Below, piece after piece: positions 49,512 to 58,090 of a stretch of 64,000 bases of DNA. The stretch comes from Anaeromyxobacter oryzisoli (GTDB lineage: Bacteria; Myxococcota; Myxococcia; Myxococcales; Anaeromyxobacteraceae), in contig NZ_JALCZA010000006.1 in the NCBI RefSeq assembly GCF_022690765.1, positions 62,001 to 126,000 of the forward strand, given 5' to 3'. The notes beneath the pieces were generated by a model. It had not been told where the DNA came from and searched no databases. It was given only the letters and a program-made list of their open reading frames with translations. The translations under genes were made by a program, and so were the position numbers. Position 1 is the first letter of the stretch, and each line of letters begins with the position of its first letter.

Positions 49512-50300
49512 TCACGGCCGCCGCGGCGCCGCCACGGCGCGAGGTGGGGTGGCGATGGAGCCTCCCTCCGCATCGCACGCGGCCGTGCCCCCGGCGACGC
49601 GGACGCCCTCGACGCGCTCGCGGAGGTGGATGAGCAACGTCCCGATCAAGAGGGAGGCCCCCGCGAACTCGAGGAACTCCTCGGTCGTGGGGAACGCGAG
49701 GTGCACGAGCGAGGTCTCGGCCCGGTCGGGCCTCGAGACGCCGTCGACGAGCTCCATCCCGAGCGCGCCGGAGCAGTAGACGACCGCGGCGCAGATCATC
49801 CACGCGCGCACGCGAGGCGACACGTCCCGCAGCAGCGGCAGCAAGCCGAACGCCGCGGCGGTGGCGATCAGGAAGCCAGGGACCACCCAGGCGTGGCGAA
49901 CCACCTTCGAGATCGCGGCGAAGTGGGCTCGCATGGGTGAGCTCATCATCTCGTGGAGGGCGAGGAACTCGTCCATCGAGGCGAGCGCCAAGACGAGGGA
50001 CAGCAGGACCCAGCGGGGCGCCGCGCGGCTGCGGCGCTGCCGCGACTCGGCGGCGGAGATCGCGGCGAGGAGCGCGCCGACCATCAGGAGCATGCTCGAC
50101 CACCAGGTCGGGACGTTCTGCTCGCGGTCGACGTCGAACTCGCGGACGAGGAGGCAACGCACGGTCGCCGCGACGCAGCGATCGGGGAAGTCGAGCGCCC
50201 GCCCCGTGAAGCTCACGATGGCGAGCAGGCCGGAGATCGCGAGGAGGGTGGCCACGACGGCGCCCACCCGGATCTCGATCCAAGGACGGCGCGATTCCAT
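49512..50300 (-). CDS. integral membrane protein, function unknown
   Basis: 262 aa with about six hydrophobic helices: VGAVVATLLAISGLLAIVSF, SMLLMVGALLAAISAAE, WVLLSLVLALASMDEFLALHEMM, FLIATAAAFGLLPLL, AWMICAAVVYCSGALGMELV, and FAGASLLIGTLLIHL. Conserved-looking charged residues lie inside membranes (DEFLALHE, GMELVDG, EEFLEFAG), reminiscent of metal- or lipid-handling enzymes, but I do not recognise the family. It is convergent with the slipin gene. Confidence 0.75.
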   Translation of the reverse strand: MESRRPWIEIRVGAVVATLLAISGLLAIVSFTGRALDFPDRCVAATVRCLLVREFDVDREQNVPTWWSSMLLMVGALLAAISAAESRQRRSRAAPRWVLLSLVLALASMDEFLALHEMMSSPMRAHFAAISKVVRHAWVVPGFLIATAAAFGLLPLLRDVSPRVRAWMICAAVVYCSGALGMELVDGVSRPDRAETSLVHLAFPTTEEFLEFAGASLLIGTLLIHLRERVEGVRVAGGTAACDAEGGSIATPPRAVAAPRRP

Positions 50301-50479
50301 CTGTCCCCCCCGGGCCCCCCGGAACCCCGAGTGGTGCGCAGCGCGCGTACGGACGGGCGGCCTGCGGCGACGGTAATTCCGCGTCCCGCGTTCGTCGAGG
50401 GCCGCCCACAACGCGCAGCACGGCCCGGAGCTCGCGCGCAAACGGATCGCACCATCATCGCCGTCGCGGCGATGGGCCT

Positions 50480-50980
50480 TCAGCGAGGCGCCGGGAAGAG
50501 GGGCTCGCCGGCGCTCGTGTGGAACACCGTGAACTCTCGACACACCCGCGTGGCGCGTCGCCCGGCACGCGGGAAGTCGATCACGTCGACGGGCGCGATC
50601 TCGCCGCCGCAGAGATAGACGAGATCCTCGTCGCCCGAGTTGTGGACGTTGTGCGCGTACGAGCCGGCGGGGAATCCGACGAAGTCCCCGGCCGCGATCT
50701 CGAAGCGGTCGCTGCCGACGCCGACGGTCCCCGCACCGTGCAGGACGAAGAGCCACTCCTCCTCGGCTGCGTGCGAGTGGAGCGGATACGAGCTCCGCCC
50801 CGGCGGGACGCGGATGAGGTTCACGCCGGTGCGCGCGAGCCCGACGTGGCGGCCGAGCGCGTAGGCGTGCATCTCCGCGTCGGGATCGAGCGGATGGCGT
50901 AGCGACTCCTCGACGAGCTGCTCGCGCTCGGCGGCCCTGACCACCAGATCGCGCGGCCTTCGAATGCGCTCCTCGGACAT
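50480..50980 (-). CDS. cupin-domain protein
   Basis: 166 aa. A single cupin barrel: motif 1 PLHSHAAEEEWLFVLHGAG and motif 2 GDFVGFPAGSYAHNVHNSG, with the expected His-x-His, Glu and distal His for a metal. The N-terminal ~50 residues are charged and the C-terminal end FPRAGRRATRVCREFTVFHTSAGEPLF extends beyond the barrel. The start at 50980 (MSEERIRRPRD) avoids an Arg/Pro-rich upstream extension. Substrate unknown; a small-molecule sensor or isomerase is possible. It lies between a membrane protein gene and a trehalose-synthase-like gene on the same strand. Confidence 0.85.
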   Translation of the reverse strand: MSEERIRRPRDLVVRAAEREQLVEESLRHPLDPDAEMHAYALGRHVGLARTGVNLIRVPPGRSSYPLHSHAAEEEWLFVLHGAGTVGVGSDRFEIAAGDFVGFPAGSYAHNVHNSGDEDLVYLCGGEIAPVDVIDFPRAGRRATRVCREFTVFHTSAGEPLFPAPR

Positions 50981-51239
50981 GACCCGCACCCCCCTCGGCG
51001 CCTCTCGCCTGGCCCGAGTCGTCCAGCGGCCCTGGTGCGTCATCGGCGCGACCGGAGGCGGCTCGCGCGCGCCGCGTACGATCGTCCCTCCCGGCCAGGT
51101 CGGCAGCGGCGGACATCCGGGGCGCTCGCGATCGCCGTGAAGGAGCGAGCGCTCGGGCAGGGATCGGCGGACCGCGCGCCGGCGCCACGACCGGGCGCCC
51201 ACCCTGTGAGCGGCGATCCGTGAGCGGCCGCCTGCGGCG

Positions 51240-52652
51240 TCAGCGCCGGATCAGGTACCGAGCGGGGTCCTCGCTGAACAGCGCGCGGCAACGCTCGGAG
51301 CAGAACCGGTGCCGCGCCTCGCCCAGGGTCCAGGAGACGCCGGCGCCTCCCTCGATGACCATCCCGCACACCGGATCCCGGTCGCGGCTCCAGCCCTCGG
51401 CGCGAACGAACGGGCGGCCCGCGCCGAGCTCGCGCAGCAGCGCCAGCTCGTTCAGCAACAGGCGCGGCACGAGGAAGTGCTCCCGCACGCGATCCCGGCC
51501 GCGCTCGCCGAGCGAGGCGGCGCGCTGCGGATCCTCGAGGAGCGCCACGATCGCGGCCCCGCACTCCTCGACGGTGTCCACGAGGATGCCCCCGACCCCG
51601 TCGGCCATCTGGAGGGGGATGCCCCCGACGCGCCCCGCGACGACGGGCGTGCCCTTCCAGAGCGACTCGGACACGACCAGCCCGAACCCCTCGCGGAGCG
51701 ACTTCTGCACGGTGACGTCCGAGAGGCGCTGGAACGCGTTGACCTCGATGTTCCCGACGCCGACGACGTTCGTGAAGACGTGGATGAGCGGGTCGTCGCC
51801 GGCCTCGGCGCGGATGCGGCGGTAGACGTCCCAACCCTCGGGGTCGTCGAGCGCCAGCGAGCCCACGAGCGCGAGCTGCAGGTTCGGGATCTCCCGGCGC
51901 GCCAGGCGGTACGCGGCGATCACGCCGAGCGGGTCCTTCCACGGGTCGAACCGGGAGACCTGCGTGACCAGGGGGCGGTCGACCCGGATCCCGATCCATT
52001 CCAGCACCTGGGCGGCGACCGTCTCGGGCAGGCGGAGGTTCTTCGGGCTCAACGGGTCGATCGCGGGGGGGATGATCTCGACGCGCTTCACGGGGAAGCC
52101 GGGCGGCACGAACTCCTCCATGGTGAAGATGGCGGCGTCGTACTCGGCGACGAAGGGCCGGACGAACTCCCACACCTCTGGGCTCGGGGCGGAGGTGTCG
52201 ATGTGGCACCGCCAGATCCACTGCGAGCTCCCGCGGCCGCGGATCCCCAGGATCGCGGCCGGCTGCGGGTCGTGCACGAAGACGAAGTCGTACTCCTCGG
52301 TGAACGCCGCGGCGTTCGTGCGCGCGTTCGACAGGTAGACCGATCGCTGCTCCGCGCCGAGCTCGACGGCCGCTCCCTGCAGCCCGTTGTGGATCGCCTT
52401 CGTGACCTGGAAGAACCGCTCGTCTCCCCGGATGATGTGCCAGTCCGCGACGATCCCGAGATCGTCGAGGAGCGGGACCTCCGAGCGGAGCAGCTCGGAC
52501 ACCCCGCCGCCGTAAGGCGTGGCGTTCAGGTGAAGGACGCGAGCGCCGCGCAGCGGCTCGGCGGCGGACCGGACCGCGTCGAGGAGCGGATCGGGAGCGA
52601 CCCCCCGGTACGACTCCAGCGTCCGGCGGCCGACGTCCACGAAGTCGAGCAT
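51240..52652 (-). CDS. TreT-like GT4 glycosyltransferase fused to a C-terminal YHS domain
   Basis: 470 aa. Residues 1-405 match trehalose glycosyltransferring synthase (GT4): ARVLHLNATPYGGGVSELLRSEVPLLDDLGI, FVFVHDPQPAAI, RCHIDTSAPSPEVWEF, FVPPGFPVKRVEIIPPAIDPLSPKN, LVTQVSRFDPWKDPLGVI and the nucleotide-sugar motif QKSLREGFGLVVSESLWKGTPVVAGRVGGIPLQ. TreT makes trehalose from a nucleotide-glucose and glucose. Residues ~422-470 form an extra YHS/TRASH-like domain, DPVCGMVIEGGAGVSWTLGEARHRFCSERCRALFSEDPARYL, with four Cys that could bind a metal. The fusion has no frame break. It is divergent from the BON gene. Confidence 0.88.
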   Translation of the reverse strand: MLDFVDVGRRTLESYRGVAPDPLLDAVRSAAEPLRGARVLHLNATPYGGGVSELLRSEVPLLDDLGIVADWHIIRGDERFFQVTKAIHNGLQGAAVELGAEQRSVYLSNARTNAAAFTEEYDFVFVHDPQPAAILGIRGRGSSQWIWRCHIDTSAPSPEVWEFVRPFVAEYDAAIFTMEEFVPPGFPVKRVEIIPPAIDPLSPKNLRLPETVAAQVLEWIGIRVDRPLVTQVSRFDPWKDPLGVIAAYRLARREIPNLQLALVGSLALDDPEGWDVYRRIRAEAGDDPLIHVFTNVVGVGNIEVNAFQRLSDVTVQKSLREGFGLVVSESLWKGTPVVAGRVGGIPLQMADGVGGILVDTVEECGAAIVALLEDPQRAASLGERGRDRVREHFLVPRLLLNELALLRELGAGRPFVRAEGWSRDRDPVCGMVIEGGAGVSWTLGEARHRFCSERCRALFSEDPARYLIRR

Positions 52653-52968
52653 GCGATCCTCGTAACCGGCTGCCGGGGTCGGACGCAGGCCCCGAAGCTG
52701 CTCCCCATCGCGGCGTGGTCGGAGCGCTCACCGGGGGCTCCGGCCAGCGGGTGGCTCTCGTCGCGGCGCGCGCGCCGGAGGACCTCCACGCGCCTGCCTC
52801 GGCGCTCCGCCGCGTCGGGAGCGAAGCCGGGTCGGCGAGCGGCAGCATGAGCGCCGCTCGGAGGACCGCGCCGCCGAGCGGCTCGAGGCGCGTTCGTCCA
52901 CCCTTCTGGCCGCGCGACGACCCGTGTGTTCCGGGTGGGGCCTTCGCGATGGCACCTACCATTCGAGC
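52653..52968. other. divergent promoter region between TreT-YHS and BON genes
   Basis: 316 bases containing the start regions of both genes. No reliable gene; no clear -35/-10 pair or dyad was found. Confidence 0.4.
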
Positions 52969-53703
52969 ATGGAGACGTCGCCGATCCTCCGCTCCGCACG
53001 GGCAGCCCTCGCGAACGAGCCTCGGATCGACCTCGCTCATCGAGCGATCGCCCTCGCCTTCGACGACGGGGTCGTGACCGTCGAAGGCGTGGTGCCGGAC
53101 GTCGGGGCGAAGAAGCTCGCGCTCGCCTCCATCGCCGCGACCGCCGGGGTGCATCACATCGTGGACCGGCTCCGCGCGTCCCCCGCGCGGCAGATGAGCG
53201 ACGCCGAGGTCCTCGAGCACCTTCGAGCAGCGCTCGAGGCGGAGCCCGTGTTCCAGGGCTGCTCCGTGAGCGCGAGCCCGGGCATGGTGCCCCCGACGCG
53301 CCCGGAACGTGGGTCCGGCGGCGCCGGCCCGGGTGCCGGCATCGAGGTCGGCGTGCGCGGAGGGGTCGTCACCCTCGTCGGGGAGGTCCCCAGCCTCGTC
53401 CACAAGCGACTGGCGGGGGTGCTCGCGTGGTGGATCCCGGGGACGACGGACGTCGTGAACGGGCTCGAGGTGGTGCCGCCGGAGGAGGATTCGGACGAGG
53501 ACATCACCGACGCGGTCCGGATCGTCCTGGAGAAGGACCCGCTGGTGGACGCGGCCGACGTCGGCGTGATCGTCCGCGGCGGCGTCGTGACCCTGATCGG
53601 TGCCGTGCCGTCACCGGCTCAGCGGGAGATGGCGGAGATCGACGCTTGGTGTGTCTTCGCGGTGGACCGCGTGGTGAACCGGCTCGCGGTACGGCCACTC
53701 TGA
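52969..53703 (+). CDS. triple-BON-domain protein
   Basis: 244 aa with three BON domains: about residues 5-70 (ANEPRIDLAHRAIALAFDDGVVTVEGVVPDVGAKKLALASIAATAGV), 80-165 (VGVRGGVVTLVGEVPSLVHKRLAGVLAWWIPGTTDVVNGLEV) and 172-240 (VLEKDPLVDAADVGVIVRGGVVTLIGAVPSPAQREMAEI). BON domains bind phospholipid or stabilise membranes; several act in osmotic stress. No signal peptide is visible, so it may be cytoplasmic. It stands between the divergent TreT-YHS gene and a TolC-like gene. Together with trehalose synthesis an osmotic-stress context is suggestive but unproven. Confidence 0.88.
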   Translation: METSPILRSARAALANEPRIDLAHRAIALAFDDGVVTVEGVVPDVGAKKLALASIAATAGVHHIVDRLRASPARQMSDAEVLEHLRAALEAEPVFQGCSVSASPGMVPPTRPERGSGGAGPGAGIEVGVRGGVVTLVGEVPSLVHKRLAGVLAWWIPGTTDVVNGLEVVPPEEDSDEDITDAVRIVLEKDPLVDAADVGVIVRGGVVTLIGAVPSPAQREMAEIDAWCVFAVDRVVNRLAVRPL

Positions 53704-53881
53704 TGACGCCTGGAGCAAGCGGGTGCTGCGCCGTGAGCGCTGCCGCCCGGCACGCGCTCGTAGCGACGTGAACGCTGCGTCCCCCAGTGGCGGCGGGCGC
53801 GCCAGGCGACGCGCGCTTCACGCCTCGCTGGGGGAGGGACCCACGGTCCGTGCGGGGCAGCCCCGGCTGCGTCGGCGCCGG

Positions 53882-55225
53882 ATGACGACCGTCGCGACGA
53901 TCCTCCGCTTCGTGTCCACCATGGCGCTCGTCGTCGTCGCCCTCGCGGGCGCCGCGTCCGCCCGGGCCGAGGCGCCCGCGGTGTCGCCCGTCCCCGGGGG
54001 GCAGGCGTCGCTCGCGTCGCCGGCGCTCCCCGCGGTGGACTTCGACGAGGCGATCCGGCGCGCGACGAGCCAGGCCACGCCCGCCGTGATCGCCGCGGAG
54101 GAGGTGCGCCGGGCGGAGGCGCTCCTCGTCCAGGCGCGCGCGCCGGCCCTGCCGTCGCTCTCCGCAAATGCGACGTACACGCACCTCGACGCCACCCGCC
54201 GGCTCGGCGCCAACGTCACCTCGCCGCAGGATCAGGTGAACGGCACCCTCGCCCTCGAGCTCCCCCTCTTCGCGCCGTCACGCTGGTACCAGTGGTCGCA
54301 CGCGCGCGACGCCGCGGACGTGGCGCGCGCGAGCGAGGCGGACGTCCGGCGCATCGTCGCGCTCACCGCCGGGCGCGCCTACCTCGCGATCCTGGCCGGG
54401 CGCCGCGCCGTCGAGGTCTCCCGGAGCGCCGTGGACACGGCGCGGGCGCACCTCGAGTTCGCGCGCCAGCGCCGCGCGGCCGGCGTCGGCAACCTCCTCG
54501 ACGAGGAGCGGGCCGACCAGCAGCTCGCGACGGCGGAGGTGCAGCTCGAGAACGCCCTCGCCGGCGTGGCGCGCGCCCAGGAGGCCCTCGGGGTCGCGAC
54601 CGGGGCGGACGGTCCGCTCGACGCGCGGGGTGATCCCCGGCTCGCCGTCGGCGTGACGGGCCCGGAGGAGGCGATCCGCGCGGCGGAGGAGGCCCGCGCC
54701 GACCTCCGCGCCGCGCGCGCGCGGTCGTACGCCGCCCACCGCATCGCGCGGGACAGCTGGGCCGACTGGCTGCCGACGCTCTTCGCCACCGCGGAGACGT
54801 TCGTGCTGGAGCCGCCCACCGCCGTGAACCCGCGCACCGGGTGGCAGGTGGGGCTGGTCTTCTCGTTCCCGCTGCTCGAGGGCGGGCTCCGGGTGGGGCA
54901 GCGGCGGGAGCGCGACGCCCTCGACGCGGAGGCCCGGACCCAGCTCGACGGCCTCTCGCTCCAGGCGCGCGCCGAGGTGCGCAGCGCCCTCGTCACCCTG
55001 CGCCACGCCGAGGCGGCCCTCGGGCAGGCGCGCCGCGGCGCCGAGCGGTCCCACGCCGCGCTCGCGCTCGTCGTGGAGGCCTACCGCGCGGGAGCGACGA
55101 CGAGCCTCGACGTGGTGGACGCCGAGCGGGGGGCCCGCGACGCGGACCTCGCCGCCGTGATCGCGGAGGACGCCGCCCGGCAATCGCGGCTCGATCTGCT
55201 CGCGGCGACCGGCCGCTTCCCGTGA
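53882..55225 (+). CDS. TolC-family outer-membrane efflux protein
   Basis: 447 aa. The signal peptide MTTVATILRFVSTMALVVVALAGAASARA is followed by the OMF pattern: two repeats, each with long helices (DFDEAIRRATSQATPAVIAAEEVRRAEALLVQARAPALPSLSANATYTHLD and the second starting EARADLRAARARSYAAHRIARDSWADWLPTLFATAETF), outer-membrane strands GTLALELPLF and GWQVGLVFSFPLLEGG, and the C-terminal YRAGATTSLDVVDAERGARDADL. It forms a trimeric channel for tripartite efflux. No inner-membrane pump or adaptor lies nearby, so the partner is unknown. Confidence 0.9.
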   Translation: MTTVATILRFVSTMALVVVALAGAASARAEAPAVSPVPGGQASLASPALPAVDFDEAIRRATSQATPAVIAAEEVRRAEALLVQARAPALPSLSANATYTHLDATRRLGANVTSPQDQVNGTLALELPLFAPSRWYQWSHARDAADVARASEADVRRIVALTAGRAYLAILAGRRAVEVSRSAVDTARAHLEFARQRRAAGVGNLLDEERADQQLATAEVQLENALAGVARAQEALGVATGADGPLDARGDPRLAVGVTGPEEAIRAAEEARADLRAARARSYAAHRIARDSWADWLPTLFATAETFVLEPPTAVNPRTGWQVGLVFSFPLLEGGLRVGQRRERDALDAEARTQLDGLSLQARAEVRSALVTLRHAEAALGQARRGAERSHAALALVVEAYRAGATTSLDVVDAERGARDADLAAVIAEDAARQSRLDLLAATGRFP

Positions 55226-55264
55226 AGCTGGGCGGGCCGCCCGCGGTGCGGCGTGGCCCGCGCT

Positions 55265-55295
55265 GAGAGCTCGTCGAAGAATTCGACGAGCTCTC
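55265..55295 (+). terminator. strong hairpin after the TolC-like gene
   Basis: A 14-bp perfect stem pairs 55265-55278 with 55282-55295 with a 3-base loop. No T tail follows, so it may be a factor-assisted terminator or part of the adjoining repeat. Confidence 0.6.
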
Positions 55296-55297
55296 GG

Positions 55298-55480
55298 GGC
55301 GCCACCCGCTTGCGTTGAGCGTCGCGAGGCACACGATGCCGTCGCCGAGCGGGGCACACGACGACCGAGCAGCGCAGGCGTGCCTGTTGGCACGTCGAGC
55401 AGCGCAGGGAGGAGTCTGCTCCGCGCAGGCAGGCAGCGTGCGCCGCAGCAGCTCAAAGCGAGTGGGTGTCGCCATCAGCC
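55298..55480 (-). repeat. dispersed intergenic repeat, copy B
   Basis: The reverse complement matches 11115-11385 over most of its length, without the REP-like insertion found in copy A. It sits between the TolC-like gene and the short-chain dehydrogenase gene. Confidence 0.85.
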
Positions 55481-55513
55481 GACCCGCGTGAGCGGGGCGG
55501 CGGGTGGGGTGAA

Positions 55514-55562
55514 GCGCCCGAATTCACTTCGGGCGCGAGGGGCGGGCGACGGCCCGCCCCTC
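55514..55562 (+). repeat. two tandem perfect hairpins
   Basis: A 9-bp stem (55514-55522 with 55528-55536) directly followed by an 11-bp stem (55537-55547 with 55552-55562). They lie about 115 bases upstream of the next gene and lack a T tail. Confidence 0.6.
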
Positions 55563-55675
55563 CTGATGGTCAAGGCGCGTCGATTGTTCGACGGGCCTCG
55601 AGCGCCCGGTCGGCTGGCGACTTCGGCGGGCGTCCAGGCGCGCGCGTGTGCATCGTTGCGCGGGAGGTTCTCCCG

Positions 55676-56692
55676 ATGCGACGCGTCGGCATGCTCGCCT
55701 GGATGGCCCTGTTCGGGGGCGCGGGGTACGCGCTCGCGCGCCGCCTGGTGCGCAAGCCGCTCGCGGGCGTCGCGCTGATCACGGGCGGCTCGCGCGGGCT
55801 CGGCCTGGCCCTCGCTCGCCGGCTCGGCCTGCGCGGCATGCGGGTGGTGATCTGCGCGCGCGACGAGGAGGAGCTCGAGCGGGCCCGCGGGGGACTCGAG
55901 GCAGAGGGGATCGACGCGACGGCCCTCCCCGGCGACGTGCGCGACGACGAGGCGATGCGGACGCTCGTCGCCGACGTGGAGGAGCACCTCGGGCCGGTGG
56001 ACCTGCTCGTGAACAACGCGGGGATCATCCAGGTCGGCCCCGTGGAGGCCATGTCGCTCGAGGACTACCGGCGCGCGATGGACACGATGTTCTACGGCGC
56101 GGTCCACGCGGCCGAGGCGGTGCTCCCCGGGATGCGCGCGCGTCGCCGCGGCACGATCGTGAACGTCACCTCCATCGGCGCCGACATCGCGGTCCCGCAC
56201 CTCGCGCCGTACGACGCGGCGAAGTTCGCGATGCGCGGGTGGTCCGAGGCCCTCGGCGCGGAGTCGGCCAAGCACGGGGTGACGGTGATCACCGTCGTCC
56301 CCGGGCTGATGCGCACCGGGTCCTTCGGCCACGCCCTCGTGAAGGGGAAGCGGTACGCCGAGGCGACGATGTTCTCGCTCCTCGCGTCCCTGCCGCTCGT
56401 CACGGTCAGCGCCGAGCGGGCCGCGCGCCGGATCGTCCTCGCCGTCGAGCGGGGCGATCGCTTCGTGGTGATCGGCTCCCCCGCGAAGCTCGCCAGGCTG
56501 GTCCACGCGCTCGCTCCGGGGGCGGTCATCCGCCTCCTCGGGGCGGTGAACCGCCTCCTCCCCGGGCCGACCGCGGAGGCGGGGGAGGGGATGGCGCTGC
56601 CGGCGGAGCTCTATCGCCGCGGCGTCGCGCGCTCGATCCTGACCGCCCTCGGGGAGCGCGCCGCGCGGCGTTACAACGAGGAGCCCGCGTAG
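55676..56692 (+). CDS. short-chain dehydrogenase/reductase
   Basis: 338 aa. An N-terminal hydrophobic stretch (MLAWMALFGGAGYALARRLV) probably anchors it in the membrane. The classical SDR motifs are complete: TGGSRGLG cofactor site, NNAG, the catalytic Ser in VNVTSIG and YDAAK (Tyr and Lys), followed by PGLMRTG. The C-terminal ~90 residues (YAEATMFSLLASLPLVTVSAERAARRIVLAVERGDRFVVIGSPAKL and beyond) resemble membrane-associated SDRs that act on lipid or steroid-like substrates. GGGAGG precedes the ATG at 55676. Substrate unknown. Confidence 0.9.
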   Translation: MRRVGMLAWMALFGGAGYALARRLVRKPLAGVALITGGSRGLGLALARRLGLRGMRVVICARDEEELERARGGLEAEGIDATALPGDVRDDEAMRTLVADVEEHLGPVDLLVNNAGIIQVGPVEAMSLEDYRRAMDTMFYGAVHAAEAVLPGMRARRRGTIVNVTSIGADIAVPHLAPYDAAKFAMRGWSEALGAESAKHGVTVITVVPGLMRTGSFGHALVKGKRYAEATMFSLLASLPLVTVSAERAARRIVLAVERGDRFVVIGSPAKLARLVHALAPGAVIRLLGAVNRLLPGPTAEAGEGMALPAELYRRGVARSILTALGERAARRYNEEPA

Positions 56693-56743
56693 CCGGACCT
56701 GCTCCGGCTCCTGCGCTCGGGCGAGCGGGTGCCCGGGGACGAC

Positions 56744-56773
56744 GAGGCCCCCGCGCCTCGCGGCGGGGGGCCT
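56744..56773. terminator. hairpin between convergent SDR and fadL genes
   Basis: GAGGCCCCCGC pairs with GCGGGGGGCCTC with one bulged base. No T tail on either side; possible bidirectional terminator. Confidence 0.4.
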
Positions 56774-56806
56774 CTCGATCGGTGCTCCGCGTCGGGAGGA
56801 GCCCGG

Positions 56807-58078
56807 CTACCGCGCGCCGCCCGCGAGGTCGGTCCGCCAGTCGAGGCCGAGCGAGGCGATCCAGGCGCGGGTGTCGTAGATCCCCTGGAGCTCGACATCG
56901 CTGGTCTGGCGCACCCGGTCGAACCAGACGTAGAAGACGGCGGCGTTCACCGCCAGGCCTTCGCGGAGCCGCCACCCGGCGCCGAGCGCGCCCGCCCACG
57001 AGTCCGAGTCCGGGAGCGTCGGCGAGTACCGGCTCTCGTCGAACCCGGAGCGGTCGCGGAGGACGCCGGCGCGGAGGTCCATCCGCGGACTGACGCGGTA
57101 CTCGCCGCCCACGCGGAACGTGGAGCCGTTGCCGTAGTGCCGGGGCACCGCGATGGTCGTCCCGCGATCGCCCTGGAAGACGTCCTGGCCGTACACGACG
57201 TACCGGTTGAACGTGTAGCCGAACGTGACGAGGAGCGGCTCCGTCGGCCGGTAGGCCGCGCCGACGGCGAGGATGTTCGGATAGGTGAGGGCGTGCTTCA
57301 CGCCCTGGTCCACCGGCGCGGCGGCGCTGGGATCCGTCGGGTTCGGCTGGAGGAGCGCGTCGGGGACGTAGAAGTGCGCGTCGCCGGTGAGGTGCATCGT
57401 GACCTTGTGCTTGTAGTCCACGCCGATGGTCAGCGGGACGCTGGGCAACGGCGTGATCTCGGCGGAGACGTCGTAGCCGAAGCCGCCGCCGCTCGCGTCG
57501 AGCTCGCCGTAGGCGCTCGGGTCCGGCTGGATGCCCTGCTTCAGGTACTCGCGCGCGTAGATGTAGTTCACGCCGCCGCCGAGGCGGACGAACCGCGGGA
57601 CGACCTCGTAGCCGCCGGTCAGGTAGAAGCCGTAGAGCTTGCGGTCCACCGTGATGATGCGGCCCCGGCCGGCCCAGTCGTCGCGCCAGAACACGTTCCC
57701 GCCGGCGGGGATGTTCATCCCCAAGCCGATGCCCGCGCCGCGGTCGGCGAGCTTCGTGCCGTAGGCGGCGAAGAGCGACACCGGCGGCGCCGGGCGGAAC
57801 CGGGTCCTCGCAGTGGAGCCCGCCAGGTCCGAGCTCGCCGGCGCCTTCCACCGGGTGCCGATGTCGAGCAGCGACCCGGCGACCGTCAGCTCGAGCCCGT
57901 CGAGCTTCGAGAGCGCCGCGGGGTTCTGGTAGGCCGCCGCCGCGTCCTGCTGGGCGGCGACGAGCGAGCCCGCCATCGAGAGGTCGCGCGGGTTCACGTT
58001 CGGGACGTCGTAGCCGTTCGCGCGGGAGGCCGCCGGGAACGCGAGGGCGAGGATCGCGAGGAGAGTCGTCTTGCGCAT
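56807..58078 (-). CDS. fadL: FadL/OmpP1-family outer-membrane fatty-acid transporter
   Basis: 423 aa. The signal peptide MRKTTLLAILALAFPAASRA precedes the conserved N-terminal hatch (NGYDVPNVNPRDLSMAGSLVAAQQDAAAAYQNPAALSKLDG), containing the NPA motif typical of FadL. The barrel strands alternate through GIGLGMNIPAGGNVFWRDDW, LTIGVDYKHKVTMHLTGDAHF and FRVGGEYRVSPRMDLRAGVLRDRS. It imports hydrophobic compounds through the outer membrane. It starts 12 bases after the lipase gene, so they form an operon. Confidence 0.92.
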   Translation of the reverse strand: MRKTTLLAILALAFPAASRANGYDVPNVNPRDLSMAGSLVAAQQDAAAAYQNPAALSKLDGLELTVAGSLLDIGTRWKAPASSDLAGSTARTRFRPAPPVSLFAAYGTKLADRGAGIGLGMNIPAGGNVFWRDDWAGRGRIITVDRKLYGFYLTGGYEVVPRFVRLGGGVNYIYAREYLKQGIQPDPSAYGELDASGGGFGYDVSAEITPLPSVPLTIGVDYKHKVTMHLTGDAHFYVPDALLQPNPTDPSAAAPVDQGVKHALTYPNILAVGAAYRPTEPLLVTFGYTFNRYVVYGQDVFQGDRGTTIAVPRHYGNGSTFRVGGEYRVSPRMDLRAGVLRDRSGFDESRYSPTLPDSDSWAGALGAGWRLREGLAVNAAVFYVWFDRVRQTSDVELQGIYDTRAWIASLGLDWRTDLAGGAR

Positions 58079-58090
58079 GGCGTCACCTCG

